Shown here: positions 16,012 to 24,801 of the stretch, one piece after another
Numbering within the stretch: position 1 is the first letter of the stretch
Layout: each line of letters begins with the position of its first letter
Assembly: GCA_947168585.1 (NCBI GenBank)
Contig: CAMVMK010000016.1
Location: 1 to 39,893, forward strand
Length of the DNA stretch: 39,893 nt
Source: an uncultured Fretibacterium sp.
GTDB lineage: Bacteria > Synergistota > Synergistia > Synergistales > Aminobacteriaceae
Direction: 5' to 3'
Translations under genes and position numbers: made by a program
The notes under the pieces: generated by a model
What the model was told of the DNA's origin: nothing
Databases searched by the model: none
The model's input: only the letters and a program-made list of their open reading frames with translations

Positions 16012-17058
16012 ATGCGTTTCGGATTTACGACGGGAACATGCGCGGCAGCAGCATCTAAGGCTTCAGCAATTTTTATAACTTCGGGAAAAATTTGTGAGGA
16101 AGTTTGTGTAAAAAATTTAGAAGGCCGGGAATTTTTTTTGAAAGTTAATCATGAGGACGAAAATTTTTTCAGTGTTGTCAAAGACTCCGGCGATGATGTC
16201 AACGATGTAACTAACGGGATAAAAATTTTTGCAGGTGTTGAAATTTTAGAAAGTTGCAGCGAAATTTTTTTTGAACGCGGAGAGGGTGTCGGCGTTGTAA
16301 CATTGCCGGGATTAAAAATTCCTGTCGGAGAGATAGCTGTTAATCCTGTTCCCCGAAAAATGATTGAGCTTGCAGTCCGCGAAATAATACCCAAAAATTC
16401 AGTTAAAATTACAATAAAAATTCCCGGCGGTGAAGAGATTGCTAAAAGGACTTTTAACCCACGGCTTGGGATTATAGGCGGACTTTCGATTTTAGGAACG
16501 AGCGGCCTCGTTAAGCCTATGAATGAAGAAGCATTACTAAATTCTTTGACGTTGGAATTAAATATGATTTTTTCTTTAGGATTTCGGGATATTTACGTAA
16601 CTTTTGCAGGAACTGGAGAAAAAATTTTGCGTAAAATTTTCAATGTAAATTCACGCAATGTTATACAATCCGGAAATTATATCGGCTACGTCATTGACGA
16701 AGCATTAAGACTGAATTTTAATCAAATAAAAATTTGCGGACATCCGGGAAAATTACTAAAAGTTGCGGCAGGGTCATTTAATACTCACAATAAAATTGCG
16801 GACGGAAGATTAGAGGCTCTCTGCACTCATTTAGCACTGGCAGGAGCGGAGAGGGAATTTATCAGAAAAATTTTTAACTCAAATACAACTAATGAAGCAA
16901 TAGAATTAATTAACGCTGAAAGATTTAATTTTGTATGGGATAATATAGCCGCTGTAATTGCTGAAAAATGCCGTGAAAGGACGTTTTATAAAATGAATTT
17001 TGAAGTATTTTTAATAGATAATGACGCAAAAATTTTAGGGAGTTTCAAAGATGAATGA
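16012..17058 (+). CDS. cbiD: Cobalt-precorrin-5B (C1)-methyltransferase
   Basis: Anaerobic cobalamin-pathway enzyme methylating C-1 during ring contraction. It begins with the family signature FGFTTGTCAAAASKA; other hallmarks are VTLPGLKIPVGEIAVNPVPR, NPRLGIIGGLSILGTSG and GHPGKLLKVAAG. Its 348 residues are standard. CbiD is specific to the early-cobalt (anaerobic) route, so this organism makes, or once made, corrinoids without oxygen. It overlaps cbiET by 8 bases. Confidence 0.96.
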   Translation: MRFGFTTGTCAAAASKASAIFITSGKICEEVCVKNLEGREFFLKVNHEDENFFSVVKDSGDDVNDVTNGIKIFAGVEILESCSEIFFERGEGVGVVTLPGLKIPVGEIAVNPVPRKMIELAVREIIPKNSVKITIKIPGGEEIAKRTFNPRLGIIGGLSILGTSGLVKPMNEEALLNSLTLELNMIFSLGFRDIYVTFAGTGEKILRKIFNVNSRNVIQSGNYIGYVIDEALRLNFNQIKICGHPGKLLKVAAGSFNTHNKIADGRLEALCTHLALAGAEREFIRKIFNSNTTNEAIELINAERFNFVWDNIAAVIAEKCRERTFYKMNFEVFLIDNDAKILGSFKDE

Positions 17059-18241
17059 GATTACAATCGCAGGAGCCGGAACAGGTTCGCCGGAACATTT
17101 AACGCCGGAAGTTAAAAATGCAATCAATGAAGCTGAAATTATAGTATTAAGTCCGAGATTTTTGGATTTAATTCCGAAAGATAAAAATATAATTATTCTT
17201 GAAAACTTTAATGAGACGTTTAATAAAATTCAAAACGAAACTAAAAATATTTTAATTTTGGTATCGGGCGACGCTTGTTTATATAGTTTGCTGCCGTTAG
17301 CAAAAAAATTTTTTTCGGATAAAAATATAAAAGTCTTGCCCGGACTTAGTTCGCTTCAAATTTTATGCTCAAAAGCCGGAGAAGTTTGGAACGATGCAAA
17401 AATTTTATCCGGGCACGGACGGGACTTAAACACGGGTAATTTTTTGAATATTGTAGAACGTAACAAAATTGTAATTTTATTCTGCGATAAAAAAAATTCT
17501 CCTGATTATATCTGCAGTAAATTAAAGAATTTTGATGACGTAGAAATTTTTATAGGTTCAAATTTAGGCAGTGAAGATGAGATTTTTTTACACGGTAAGC
17601 CTTCAGAATTTTGTAATAAAAAATTTCCTGAACTTTCAATAATTTTAATTAAAAATCACGCTATTTACTCATTCGAGAAAAAATATATCAGAGACTGCGA
17701 TTTTTTGCGCGAAGACAATATCGTTATGACAAATGAAAATGTCCGGGCTGTGATACTTTCAAAATTAGTATTAAAACAAAATTCTATATTTTGGGATATA
17801 GGCGCAGGATCGGGCTCTGTAAGTATTTGCGCGGCTCATGAAAATCTTTCAATCGAAGTTCATGCAATCGAAAAAAATAACAAAGCTGTAGAATTAATTG
17901 CAAAAAATACAGCGAAATTTCATTTGCATAATATAAAAATTCACGAGGGAGAAGCAAGCGAAATAATTAAAAATCTTCCCGTGCCTGCTAATGTTTTTAT
18001 CGGAGGGAGCGGCGGCGAAATGCAAAAAATTTTAGATTATATACAAAAAATTAAAAGCCCTGTACGTGTTGTAATTGCATGCGTAACATTGGAAAATTTT
18101 TCTCAAGCATATTCAATCATGAAAGAGCAAAAAAACTTTGAGGCCGTCCAGATTTCCGTAACATCGTCGCGGCCTCTTAACGAAGAATTAACATTAATGA
18201 AAGCTAATAATCCTGTTGTAATTTTAAGTGCTGATTTTTAA
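17051..18241 (+). CDS. cbiET: Fused cobalt-precorrin-7 (C5)-methyltransferase / C15-methyltransferase-decarboxylase
   Basis: CbiE and CbiT joined in one 396-residue chain, as in CobL. The N-terminal tetrapyrrole methylase domain (about 1-195) starts ITIAGAGTGSPEHLTPE and has LVSGDACLYSLL and LPGLSSLQILC. The C-terminal domain (about 215-396) has a SAM-binding loop WDIGAGSGSVS near residue 248 and the IGGSGGEM motif. Together they methylate C-5 and C-15 and decarboxylate the C-12 acetate. The 3' end overlaps the convergent yggS-type gene by four bases. Confidence 0.94.
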   Translation: MNEITIAGAGTGSPEHLTPEVKNAINEAEIIVLSPRFLDLIPKDKNIIILENFNETFNKIQNETKNILILVSGDACLYSLLPLAKKFFSDKNIKVLPGLSSLQILCSKAGEVWNDAKILSGHGRDLNTGNFLNIVERNKIVILFCDKKNSPDYICSKLKNFDDVEIFIGSNLGSEDEIFLHGKPSEFCNKKFPELSIILIKNHAIYSFEKKYIRDCDFLREDNIVMTNENVRAVILSKLVLKQNSIFWDIGAGSGSVSICAAHENLSIEVHAIEKNNKAVELIAKNTAKFHLHNIKIHEGEASEIIKNLPVPANVFIGGSGGEMQKILDYIQKIKSPVRVVIACVTLENFSQAYSIMKEQKNFEAVQISVTSSRPLNEELTLMKANNPVVILSADF

Positions 18242-18930
18242 TTTTTATTTGGATAAAATCTCGCGCCGAATAAGAGTGTGCCTATTCTTACCATTGTAGA
18301 ACCCTCAAGGATTGCGAGTTCAAAATCGTCGCTCATACCCATTGAAAGAATTGGTAATTCCAAGCCGGTTGAAATTCTTGCATTTTCGATTAAATTGCGT
18401 AAATCTGCAAAAGATTTTCTAATTTTCTTTTCGTCATCAGTTAAAGGCCCGACTGTCATTAAGCCCTCTAATTTCAAATTTTCCTGCAAAATTACACTAT
18501 CTAAAAGTTCTGAAAAATTTTCGGGAGCTATCCCGGATTTACTTTCTTCGCCAGAAGTATTTACTTCAATTAAAATTGGTATTTTTTTATTAAGTTCTCC
18601 GGCTATTCTGTTAAGTCTTGACGCTAACTCGATCGAGTCAACGCTGTCGATACAGTCAAAAATTTCTGCTGCTTTTCGTGCTTTGTTATTTTGTAAATGT
18701 CCGATTAAGCGCCATTTTATTTTTGAATCGGGATATAAAGCGCGTTTATTTTCAGCTTCCTGCACTCTGTTTTCGCCGAAAAAATCTACCCATGAAATTT
18801 TTTCAGCTTCGCGCATTTCGTCTGCTGTACGGGTTTTGCTGACAGCTGTGAAAAAAATTTTGTCTGTTCTTCCTGCTTTGCTTTTAGCTTTTTGTATACG
18901 TTCGTAAATTTCTTCAAAATTTTGTGTCAT
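18238..18930 (-). CDS. YggS/PLPBP-family pyridoxal phosphate homeostasis protein
   Basis: Single-domain TIM-barrel PLP-binding protein that buffers pyridoxal phosphate and affects amino-acid metabolism. The PLP Lys lies in FTAVSKT (about residue 31). GENRVQEAENK, WRLIGHLQNNKA, LIEVNTSGEESKSGI, LEGLMTVG and SMGMSDDFELAI are all family motifs, ending with RIGTLLFGAR. Its 230 residues are normal. It is the last gene of the eight-gene minus-strand cluster, 6 bases after the HlyD-like gene, an arrangement also common in Firmicutes (ylmE region). Confidence 0.94.
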   Translation of the reverse strand: MTQNFEEIYERIQKAKSKAGRTDKIFFTAVSKTRTADEMREAEKISWVDFFGENRVQEAENKRALYPDSKIKWRLIGHLQNNKARKAAEIFDCIDSVDSIELASRLNRIAGELNKKIPILIEVNTSGEESKSGIAPENFSELLDSVILQENLKLEGLMTVGPLTDDEKKIRKSFADLRNLIENARISTGLELPILSMGMSDDFELAILEGSTMVRIGTLLFGARFYPNKN

Positions 18931-18936
18931 TTTTTA

Positions 18937-19878
18937 TCACCAAATTCTCAAATTTTCGTCCTTAAAGTTGAATATTATTGCATCGGCGTTTAATATCAAT
19001 TTTGTGCCGGGTTGTATTCCTTTTTCGATGAAAAATTCGCCTTCTCCTGCAGGGAAGCCTTCTATAGCATGAAGTTCTGTACTGTTGCCGTTTACAACAA
19101 ATACCATATTTTTACCTTCGCGTGTTATTACAGCTGTATCAGGTACCATAACGCCTTTTTGTATATCTGTAACGATGCTTGCGGTAAAATGTCTTGAATT
19201 CAGAACTTCCGGCGGGAAAAAAGGCAGACGCAAATATACTTTTAATTTTTGTCCCGATGCTTTAACTGCAACAACTTCTGCGCGGCGTTCTTTACCGTCA
19301 AATTCAGTTTTTATTCTGATCGTTGGATTGTCTTTTGCGCTCAAAGCCTTAGCAAGAGACGGTGTTGTATCAAGATACGCTATACATCGCAAAATTTGAG
19401 GCTGAGGGATTAATTTACCAATGGGCTCTCCGCGCCCTAAAAATGTCCCGTTTTCAATTAAAGATGCTTCATTAAAATCCGGGAACGGAGCGAAATCAGG
19501 CCATAATTTTGGATATACCCATTCACCTTCCTGACCGTCAAGAGCCGGATAAAAATATGCAGGATAAGGGGCTTTTACTGCTATACCGTCAAGAGCTGCA
19601 AGCATTTCGCCTTTTGCAACATATCTTGCTTTAGGTGTCGGATATGTTAAAATACCGTCTTGAGGAGCGTGAACTAACTGCTCGTCCCAAAGTAAAATTC
19701 CGTCTAAAGGCTGTTCTTCACTGTAATTTGCGCTCATAGCTTCGATTAATTGAGGATTAGATAATTTATAATTTTCATACCAAATTTTATAAACTCTATA
19801 CCCCATCATCATTATAAAAACTATAATTACATAGTAAATAATTTTTTGGATAAATGCTGCCCTCTGCCGTCTGTTCAT
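18937..19878 (-). CDS. HlyD-like membrane-anchored protein
   Basis: 313 residues with one N-terminal membrane helix (about 12-28) and an extracytoplasmic remainder. The region HAPQDGILTYPTPKARYVAKGE resembles half of a lipoyl/biotinyl-like domain, and the C-terminal half (VMVPDTAVITREGKNMVFVV, then PAGEGEFFIEKGIQPGTKLI) resembles the barrel and last domain of HlyD-type adaptors. Such genes commonly sit directly upstream of yggS-type genes in monoderm and Synergistota genomes, with no export ATPase. Its function is unknown. The start overlaps the folE2 stop (ATGA). Confidence 0.65.
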   Translation of the reverse strand: MNRRQRAAFIQKIIYYVIIVFIMMMGYRVYKIWYENYKLSNPQLIEAMSANYSEEQPLDGILLWDEQLVHAPQDGILTYPTPKARYVAKGEMLAALDGIAVKAPYPAYFYPALDGQEGEWVYPKLWPDFAPFPDFNEASLIENGTFLGRGEPIGKLIPQPQILRCIAYLDTTPSLAKALSAKDNPTIRIKTEFDGKERRAEVVAVKASGQKLKVYLRLPFFPPEVLNSRHFTASIVTDIQKGVMVPDTAVITREGKNMVFVVNGNSTELHAIEGFPAGEGEFFIEKGIQPGTKLILNADAIIFNFKDENLRIW

Positions 19879-20672
19879 AATGTTTTATCACGCTCTATTT
19901 CAGCAAAAGCATCGTGATTATGAATACTCTCAAAACTTGTAACGTTTGCAGAATACCATAAAATTTTATCTTCATTATCGAGTTTCAAAGCTAAATCTCT
20001 TATAACATCTTCAACAAATTTAGGATTTTCGTATGAGTTTTCAGTTATAAATTTTTCATCTTCGCGTTTTAATAACGTAAAAAGCGGTGTTGAAGCAGAT
20101 TTTTCAATTAAATCTATCAATTCTTCGAACCACACAAGCCCGTTACATCTTACGCGCAAACTTACTAAGGCTCGTTGATTGTGAGCACCGAATTTTGAAA
20201 TCTCTTTTGAGCACGGGCACAAGGTTTGAACGTTTAAGGCAAGCCCTATAACCATATCAAATTTTTTATTTACTGCATAACTTGCCTCAAGTTTTATATC
20301 GCATTTTGAGAAACTCTCGATCTTTGATACAGGTGCTTTTTTGCGGAAATAATAAGGAAATTCAAAGCTGACTGAGCTCTCCGAAGCGTCTAATTTTTCG
20401 CAAAGTCTTTTTGTAAATGCTTCAAGATTTGAGGGCGAAACTCTACCGTAAAACTCTTCAAGGGTCTCGATAAATCGGCTCATGTGAGTACCTCTATACT
20501 CATGAGGAAGCATTACACTCATCGAGATTTTTGCAACTGTATTTTGTGTTTTGTTATCTCTATCCAATAAAATTACGGGATAACTTACGCCCTTTACGCC
20601 GACCCTGTCAATTTGAATATTCCGGCTGTCAATTTCTTTTTGGACATCGCGCATTAAATTTTTATTTTCCAT
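19875..20672 (-). CDS. folE2: GTP cyclohydrolase FolE2 (type IB)
   Basis: Converts GTP to 7,8-dihydroneopterin triphosphate, the entry to tetrahydrofolate and queuosine. Recognised by MLPHEYRGTHMSRF (with a metal-site His), the active-site Cys region QTLCPCSKEIS, FGAHNQRA, and the late HNHDAFAEIE. FolE2 can use metals other than zinc, unlike FolE. 265 residues, normal length. No good ribosome binding site is seen upstream of the ATG. It is in the same cluster as queD, which uses its product. Confidence 0.94.
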   Translation of the reverse strand: MENKNLMRDVQKEIDSRNIQIDRVGVKGVSYPVILLDRDNKTQNTVAKISMSVMLPHEYRGTHMSRFIETLEEFYGRVSPSNLEAFTKRLCEKLDASESSVSFEFPYYFRKKAPVSKIESFSKCDIKLEASYAVNKKFDMVIGLALNVQTLCPCSKEISKFGAHNQRALVSLRVRCNGLVWFEELIDLIEKSASTPLFTLLKREDEKFITENSYENPKFVEDVIRDLALKLDNEDKILWYSANVTSFESIHNHDAFAEIERDKTL

Positions 20673-20729
20673 TGTAATGTCTGTAATATCTTGAATCTAT
20701 TTCATCATTCTAAAATGCCTTATAATAAA

Positions 20730-20978
20730 TTAATCCAACGGAGGCAATTTGTAAACTTTGTGCGAGTTCCACATATCTAAAAGTTCTTTTTGATGAAGTT
20801 CTGCCCACTCACGAACAAGAGAAACAGCTCGCGGCGGCAAATCTCCCTCAAGCATATTTAGAGTGTTAATATCAAATTCACCCATATATTCGCCGTATAA
20901 AGCATAAAAGCACGGCTGATTATGCTCTCTAAAAAACATTTTGATTAAAATACCAAAAAATCGTGTTATTTCCGGCAT
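20730..20978 (-). CDS. DUF4160 family small protein
   Basis: 82 residues: MPEITRFFGILIKMFF at the start, YGEYMGEFDINTLNMLEGDLP in the middle and LVREWAELHQKELLDMW near the end fit DUF4160. The usual His-rich stretch after the first strand (HNPPHFHA in relatives, from memory) reads HNQPCFYA here, so two His are replaced by Cys and Tyr. Relatives are often found beside DUF2442 proteins and have been considered toxin-antitoxin-like; no partner is next to this copy. AAAGGAG lies nine bases before the ATG. Function unknown. Confidence 0.75.
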   Translation of the reverse strand: MPEITRFFGILIKMFFREHNQPCFYALYGEYMGEFDINTLNMLEGDLPPRAVSLVREWAELHQKELLDMWNSHKVYKLPPLD

Positions 20979-21014
20979 ATTTTATTCTCCTTTAGAAACA
21001 CACAAAAAATTTTT

Positions 21015-21380
21015 TCATAGATTTTCACCTTTTTGCAATACAACACAGCTTGTTGCAGTCTCCCAAACGTGAATTTCATACAAATTACAATTTTCGCGTT
21101 TAACTTTATCTTCAATTTCGTGCCATATCCAAATTGCGATATTTTCCGCGCTCGGCTGTGCAATTAAATCATTGATGTAAGAGTGATCCAACCTCGATAT
21201 TACGCTCTCTTTTACTATTTCAGCAAGCTCGCAAAAATCCATAATCATACCTTCAGAGTCCGGCCTGCCTTCCAAAACTACTTTTAATTTATAGGTATGG
21301 CCGTGAAGTTTCTCGCACTTTCCGTGATAGTTTACAAGATTATGAGCAGCATCAAATACAAATTCTTTACTTAGTAACAT
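21015..21380 (-). CDS. queD: 6-carboxy-5,6,7,8-tetrahydropterin synthase
   Basis: Second step of queuosine/7-deazapurine synthesis, acting on the product of FolE2. Zinc ligands are the His of FDAAHNL and the two in KLHGHTY; the catalytic Cys is in HGKCEKLHGH. LDHSYIND and PSAENIAIW complete the signature. The start is placed at ATG 21380, two bases after the preceding stop, with AGGTGG as ribosome binding site; the longer GTG start would begin inside that site. About 121 residues, normal for the family. The neighbouring folE2 supports the assignment; queE and queC are not in the window. Confidence 0.94.
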   Translation of the reverse strand: MLLSKEFVFDAAHNLVNYHGKCEKLHGHTYKLKVVLEGRPDSEGMIMDFCELAEIVKESVISRLDHSYINDLIAQPSAENIAIWIWHEIEDKVKRENCNLYEIHVWETATSCVVLQKGENL

Positions 21381-21382
21381 TT

Positions 21383-22243
21383 TTAATTTTTCCACCTGTT
21401 ATGCAGCCAAAACCATAGCTCCGGCCTGCGTCTTATAAATTTTTCTACAGCTTTGTTCATTTCCAAAGTTATTAATCTTAAACGCTCTTCGCGGTCTTTT
21501 GCCTGCGGAAATTTCAGAGGTTCAAAAAATTCAATCTCATGCTCAAAAGGCGCATTTCTATAAATGCAGGCCGGTATGACCGGTACTCCTGTAAGCATTG
21601 CCATTAAAGCCGCTCCGGGCATATTCGTGGCTTCAATACCCATGAAAGGGACTCGAAGTTCTGATTTCCCCGAAACGTCATTCAGTAAAGCTATGTGGGC
21701 ACCGTTCTTTAACATGTGAGCTATTTTCATGACTGAAAAATTTTTATCAAGCATAAACATTCCGCCGCGTTTGCGTGTCTCAAGAATATAATTATTTATG
21801 TCGGGATCATGAATATCCTGAAAAATTACATGCAGTTTATGACCGTGTTTAAGAGCGTTTTGAGCTGTCCAGCTTCCTTCAAGTTCCCAATTTCCAAAAT
21901 GAGCAGTCAAAAATAAAGCACCCTGTTTTTTGGCAATTAAATCGTTAATCATTTCGGCATTTTTTACGCTTTTTATCCAATCAAAAGCCTGCGAATTATC
22001 GCGCTGTAATACTAAAGTTTCTACAAGAGTCCATGATAAATTTTCATAAACTTTTGAGCGTATTTCTTTGCGCCATTTTTCAGAACTTTCAGGGTAAACA
22101 CGGGCTAAATCTTTAAGAATTAATTTTCCGCGCGGCTTGATTAATTTCAAAAGGCCGGAAAAAAATTTTTGTGTGATTTTTCCTCGCAGCCCTTTATCTG
22201 CAAACTTTTCAAAAAATTTTATTGCTTTAACTGCCGCTTTCAT
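21383..22243 (-). CDS. LpxL/HtrB-family lipid A (or related) acyltransferase
   Basis: 286 residues. The HX4E active site of the lysophospholipid acyltransferase superfamily is seen in TAHFGNWELEG (about residues 114-124). ALLNDVSGKSELRVPFMG, MPGAALMAMLTGVPVIPA and RRPELWFWLHNRW at the end are typical of LpxL/M proteins. It would add a secondary acyl chain to lipid A or a related glycolipid at the inner membrane, implying an outer membrane. A classical N-terminal helix is weak. It overlaps the upstream glycosyltransferase-like gene by four bases (ATGA). Confidence 0.9.
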   Translation of the reverse strand: MKAAVKAIKFFEKFADKGLRGKITQKFFSGLLKLIKPRGKLILKDLARVYPESSEKWRKEIRSKVYENLSWTLVETLVLQRDNSQAFDWIKSVKNAEMINDLIAKKQGALFLTAHFGNWELEGSWTAQNALKHGHKLHVIFQDIHDPDINNYILETRKRGGMFMLDKNFSVMKIAHMLKNGAHIALLNDVSGKSELRVPFMGIEATNMPGAALMAMLTGVPVIPACIYRNAPFEHEIEFFEPLKFPQAKDREERLRLITLEMNKAVEKFIRRRPELWFWLHNRWKN

Positions 22244-23013
22244 TTCGCTATAACTTTCCTGTAAAGACTTATCAAAGAATCAGTGCAGCGTTCATGAGAC
22301 CGGCGGGACTTCAAAAAATGCCTCGCAGCCATCGCCATATGTCTGCCTTTATCTGCCAAACCTTGACGAATTATTCGGGGCAGATCTTCTTTTTCGTCTT
22401 GAATTAAAAAATATCCGTCGGGCCCTAAAATCTCATCGAGCCAGCCTGATTTCGGCGACGCTATCGAAAGTCCGCGCATTGTTAAAATTCCTGCTCTCAT
22501 TGCTTCGCGCGGCGTTGCTTCATCGGCAATATAAAGACCGCTCAAGGCTTCAGGACGCAAAATTTTTTCAGAAATATCCATGACTTTATAATCGCCTTCG
22601 GGTAATTTTCTTTTATCTGAACGGACGAAAACAGCTTTTTCAACATCATCGCTCTGTCCGCTTAAAGGGTCAAAAACGGGAAAAATTACAGCCTCACCGC
22701 TCAAAGCCCCTTCAGTGAAAAATCTTGAGGGATAACCTCCCCAATCCGTGCCCTCAAGACGGGTGTGTACTGTCCGTGAGTGTAATCTGACTATGCGCCA
22801 CCACCACGGAGCACGCCCGAATAAATGCCAAATTTCTTTTTTAGTGAAAATATTTTTAATTCGTTCAATGCCCGAAATACTTTTGTCGTTCGCGCTGATT
22901 ACTTTCAAATCTATATCGCGTGAATGACTGCGGAGAGCGTTAGCCATGTCGTTAATGACCTGAGCTAAAACATCGCTGACATTGCTCGAAATATACCAGC
23001 CACAAGTGTGCAT
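22240..23013 (-). CDS. Probable GT-B glycosyltransferase-like protein
   Basis: 257 residues with no signal peptide. The C-terminal half (ATPREAMRAGILTMRGL, then GWLDEILGPDGYFLIQDE) resembles the donor-binding end of family 4 glycosyltransferases, where an E-A-M segment contacts the nucleotide sugar. The N-terminal half is divergent, with an odd APWWWRIVRLHSRTVHTR stretch. Tight coupling to the lpxL-type gene suggests a role in lipid A or envelope glycolipid assembly; that is inference. A non-catalytic relative cannot be excluded. No clear ribosome binding site. Confidence 0.6.
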   Translation of the reverse strand: MHTCGWYISSNVSDVLAQVINDMANALRSHSRDIDLKVISANDKSISGIERIKNIFTKKEIWHLFGRAPWWWRIVRLHSRTVHTRLEGTDWGGYPSRFFTEGALSGEAVIFPVFDPLSGQSDDVEKAVFVRSDKRKLPEGDYKVMDISEKILRPEALSGLYIADEATPREAMRAGILTMRGLSIASPKSGWLDEILGPDGYFLIQDEKEDLPRIIRQGLADKGRHMAMAARHFLKSRRSHERCTDSLISLYRKVIAK

Positions 23014-23026
23014 TTTACTTTAATTT

Positions 23027-24304
23027 TTAATCAAATTCGGCCATGTTGAATTTCTTTTTGCCGACGCGGACGAATAAATATTTCCCGTTGACTAAAGAAT
23101 TGCGGTTAATTTCTGCTTTTTCGTCAGAAATTTTTGCGCCGTTTATTGAAACTCCGCCTTGACGTATAGCACGCTTGGCCTCGCCGTTACTCTCGCAGGC
23201 TCCTGAAGACGCAAGGACGTTGACAACTCCGGCGGGAAATTCAAAGCCCTCTAATTTTTTATAAGGAACTTCCTGCTTTAACATTTCGCAAGTTTCCTCG
23301 CTGACTCCGGCGAAATCAATTTTAGGATTAAATAAAATTTCGCTTGCATTAACAACGCTCTTGGCCGTGTCTTCACCGTGAACTGTTTTAGTAACTTCAA
23401 AAGCTAATTTTTTCTGAGCAGTTCTCTTTTCGGGCGCGGCGTTATGTTCGCTGATAATTTCAGAAATTTCTTCAAGAGGCATGAAAGTATAAAGTTTCAA
23501 TAATTTTTCTACGTCTCTGTCGTCAGTGTTGAACCAGAATTGATAGAATTTATACGGGCTTGTCTTCGCTGCGTCGAGCCAGACTGCTCCGGCTTCAGTT
23601 TTTCCGAATTTTGTTCCGGCTGAAGTCAATAATAAAGGCTGAGTAAGTCCGAAAACTTCATTGCCGCTTGTCCTTCTGATGTAGTCAGAACCGGCGAGTA
23701 AATTTCCCTGCTGATCATTGCCGCCCATCTGTAAACGGCAGCCGTAATTTTCATTCAAATATTTGAAATCCATAGCCTGAAGCAGAACGTAAGAAAATTC
23801 AGTGTAAGAAATTCCTTTTTCGGGGTCTTCGAGACGCGATTTAATATATTCGCGGGCAATTAAATTGTTAATTGAGAAAAATTTTCCGATGTCGTGAAGG
23901 ACTTCAAGGAATGAAATTTTTGAAAGCCAGTCGTAATTATTTAATAAAAGCGCTGAATTTTTGCCGCAATCGAAATTCAAAAATTTTTTAAGCTGAATTT
24001 TTACGCCCTCGATATTATGCTGAACGGCCTCGAGTGTGATTAAATTTCTTTCTTTGCTTTTTCCTGACGGGTCGCCGATTAAGCCTGTGCCGCCGCCTGC
24101 AAGAGCTATGGGTCTGTGTCCAAGTCTCTGAAGCCAGCCTAAAGCCATTAACGGGATTAAATGTCCGACATGAAGACTGTCCGCAGTCGGGTCAAAGCCT
24201 ACGTAAGCCGTAATCATTTCTTCGTTCATAACTTGTTCAAGTCTTTCGGCGTTAGTGCACCATTCAAAATAGCCGCGGCTTTTCAAAACTTCAAAAGCAT
24301 TCAT
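23027..24304 (-). CDS. tyrS: Tyrosyl-tRNA synthetase
   Basis: Class I aminoacyl-tRNA synthetase, 425 residues. YVGFDPTADSLHVGHLIPL holds the HIGH-type motif (HVGH). QMGGNDQQGNLLAG binds tyrosine, and KFGKTEAG is the KMSKS equivalent of the bacterial form. A C-terminal S4-like RNA-binding domain (RQGGVSINGAKI, KYLFVRVGKK) ends the protein. AAGGAGAG lies about 14 bases before the ATG. There is no room for a T-box leader: a toxin relic lies within 45 bases upstream. It heads the eight-gene minus-strand cluster. Confidence 0.96.
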   Translation of the reverse strand: MNAFEVLKSRGYFEWCTNAERLEQVMNEEMITAYVGFDPTADSLHVGHLIPLMALGWLQRLGHRPIALAGGGTGLIGDPSGKSKERNLITLEAVQHNIEGVKIQLKKFLNFDCGKNSALLLNNYDWLSKISFLEVLHDIGKFFSINNLIAREYIKSRLEDPEKGISYTEFSYVLLQAMDFKYLNENYGCRLQMGGNDQQGNLLAGSDYIRRTSGNEVFGLTQPLLLTSAGTKFGKTEAGAVWLDAAKTSPYKFYQFWFNTDDRDVEKLLKLYTFMPLEEISEIISEHNAAPEKRTAQKKLAFEVTKTVHGEDTAKSVVNASEILFNPKIDFAGVSEETCEMLKQEVPYKKLEGFEFPAGVVNVLASSGACESNGEAKRAIRQGGVSINGAKISDEKAEINRNSLVNGKYLFVRVGKKKFNMAEFD

Positions 24305-24346
24305 GATAAAAATTTTTTCTCTCCTTAAAATAATTTTTTATAAATT

Positions 24347-24501
24347 TTATAATATTTTTAATCCGCCGATTTTTTTGTAAATATCTCCGCGCGAACCGGC
24401 CTCTAACGTTTCTGTAAATCTTTATGTTTTTCAAAAAATTTGTGAGCAGGTTTTTCATAAAAAACATAGACAGGTAAATCCGACCTTAATTCTAAAATCA
24501 T
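24347..24501 (-). pseudogene. Remnant of a RelE/ParE-like toxin (module A)
   Basis: Starts at an ATG overlapping the antitoxin stop (ATGA). The N-terminus YEKPAHKFFEKHKDLQKR matches the neighbouring toxins (YEKPAEKFFKKHEDV). The middle of the protein is then missing, the frame shifts and a stop follows. The conserved C-terminus AGSRGDIYKKIGGLKIL appears in another frame up to a TAA at 24347-24349. Only about 155 of the expected 320 bases remain. The catalytic core strands are gone, so the toxin must be dead while its antitoxin is intact. Confidence 0.85.
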
Positions 24502-24767
24502 GGTAATATTTTATGAACGCTCATAATTTCGTGATCTTCTTCGGACATTCTGTCGATTAAAGCTAAAAGTTCTGCGGACTCTTCGGGCGAGGCTTTTTCG
24601 ACATTTATACGGCGTGTATTCATAATCTCCTTTTGTTTCTGTTCCGTATATTCTTTTATAGCGTTTCTCAAAAAATCTGCCACTGACATTTGCGATAACG
24701 CTGCAACTTTCTGAATAACGGCTATTTCATCTGAATTAAAATTAAGGTCGAGAGCCGGTACAGACAA
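24498..24767 (-). CDS. RelB-like antitoxin, module A (toxin partner lost)
   Basis: 89 residues. The N-terminal half (MSVPALDLNFNSDEIAVIQK, then MSVADFLRNAIKEY) looks like a ribbon-helix-helix DNA-binding domain. The C-terminal half carries the motif shared by all three copies, ASPEESAELLALIDRMSEEDHE, presumably the toxin-binding part. TTG start with GGAGGGATTATT upstream, as in modules B and C. Its toxin is a remnant, so this antitoxin could now act only as a regulator or as an anti-toxin reserve for the neighbouring toxins; that is inference. Confidence 0.82.
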   Translation of the reverse strand: MSVPALDLNFNSDEIAVIQKVAALSQMSVADFLRNAIKEYTEQKQKEIMNTRRINVEKASPEESAELLALIDRMSEEDHEIMSVHKILP

Positions 24768-24801
24768 AATAATCCCTCCTTTGCGAAATAATTATATAAT
24801 T

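Noticed and set aside
24305-24346. Possible T-box leader for tyrS
   Set aside because: Only about 42 bases separate tyrS from the toxin relic, too short for a T-box, and no T-box motif is visible.
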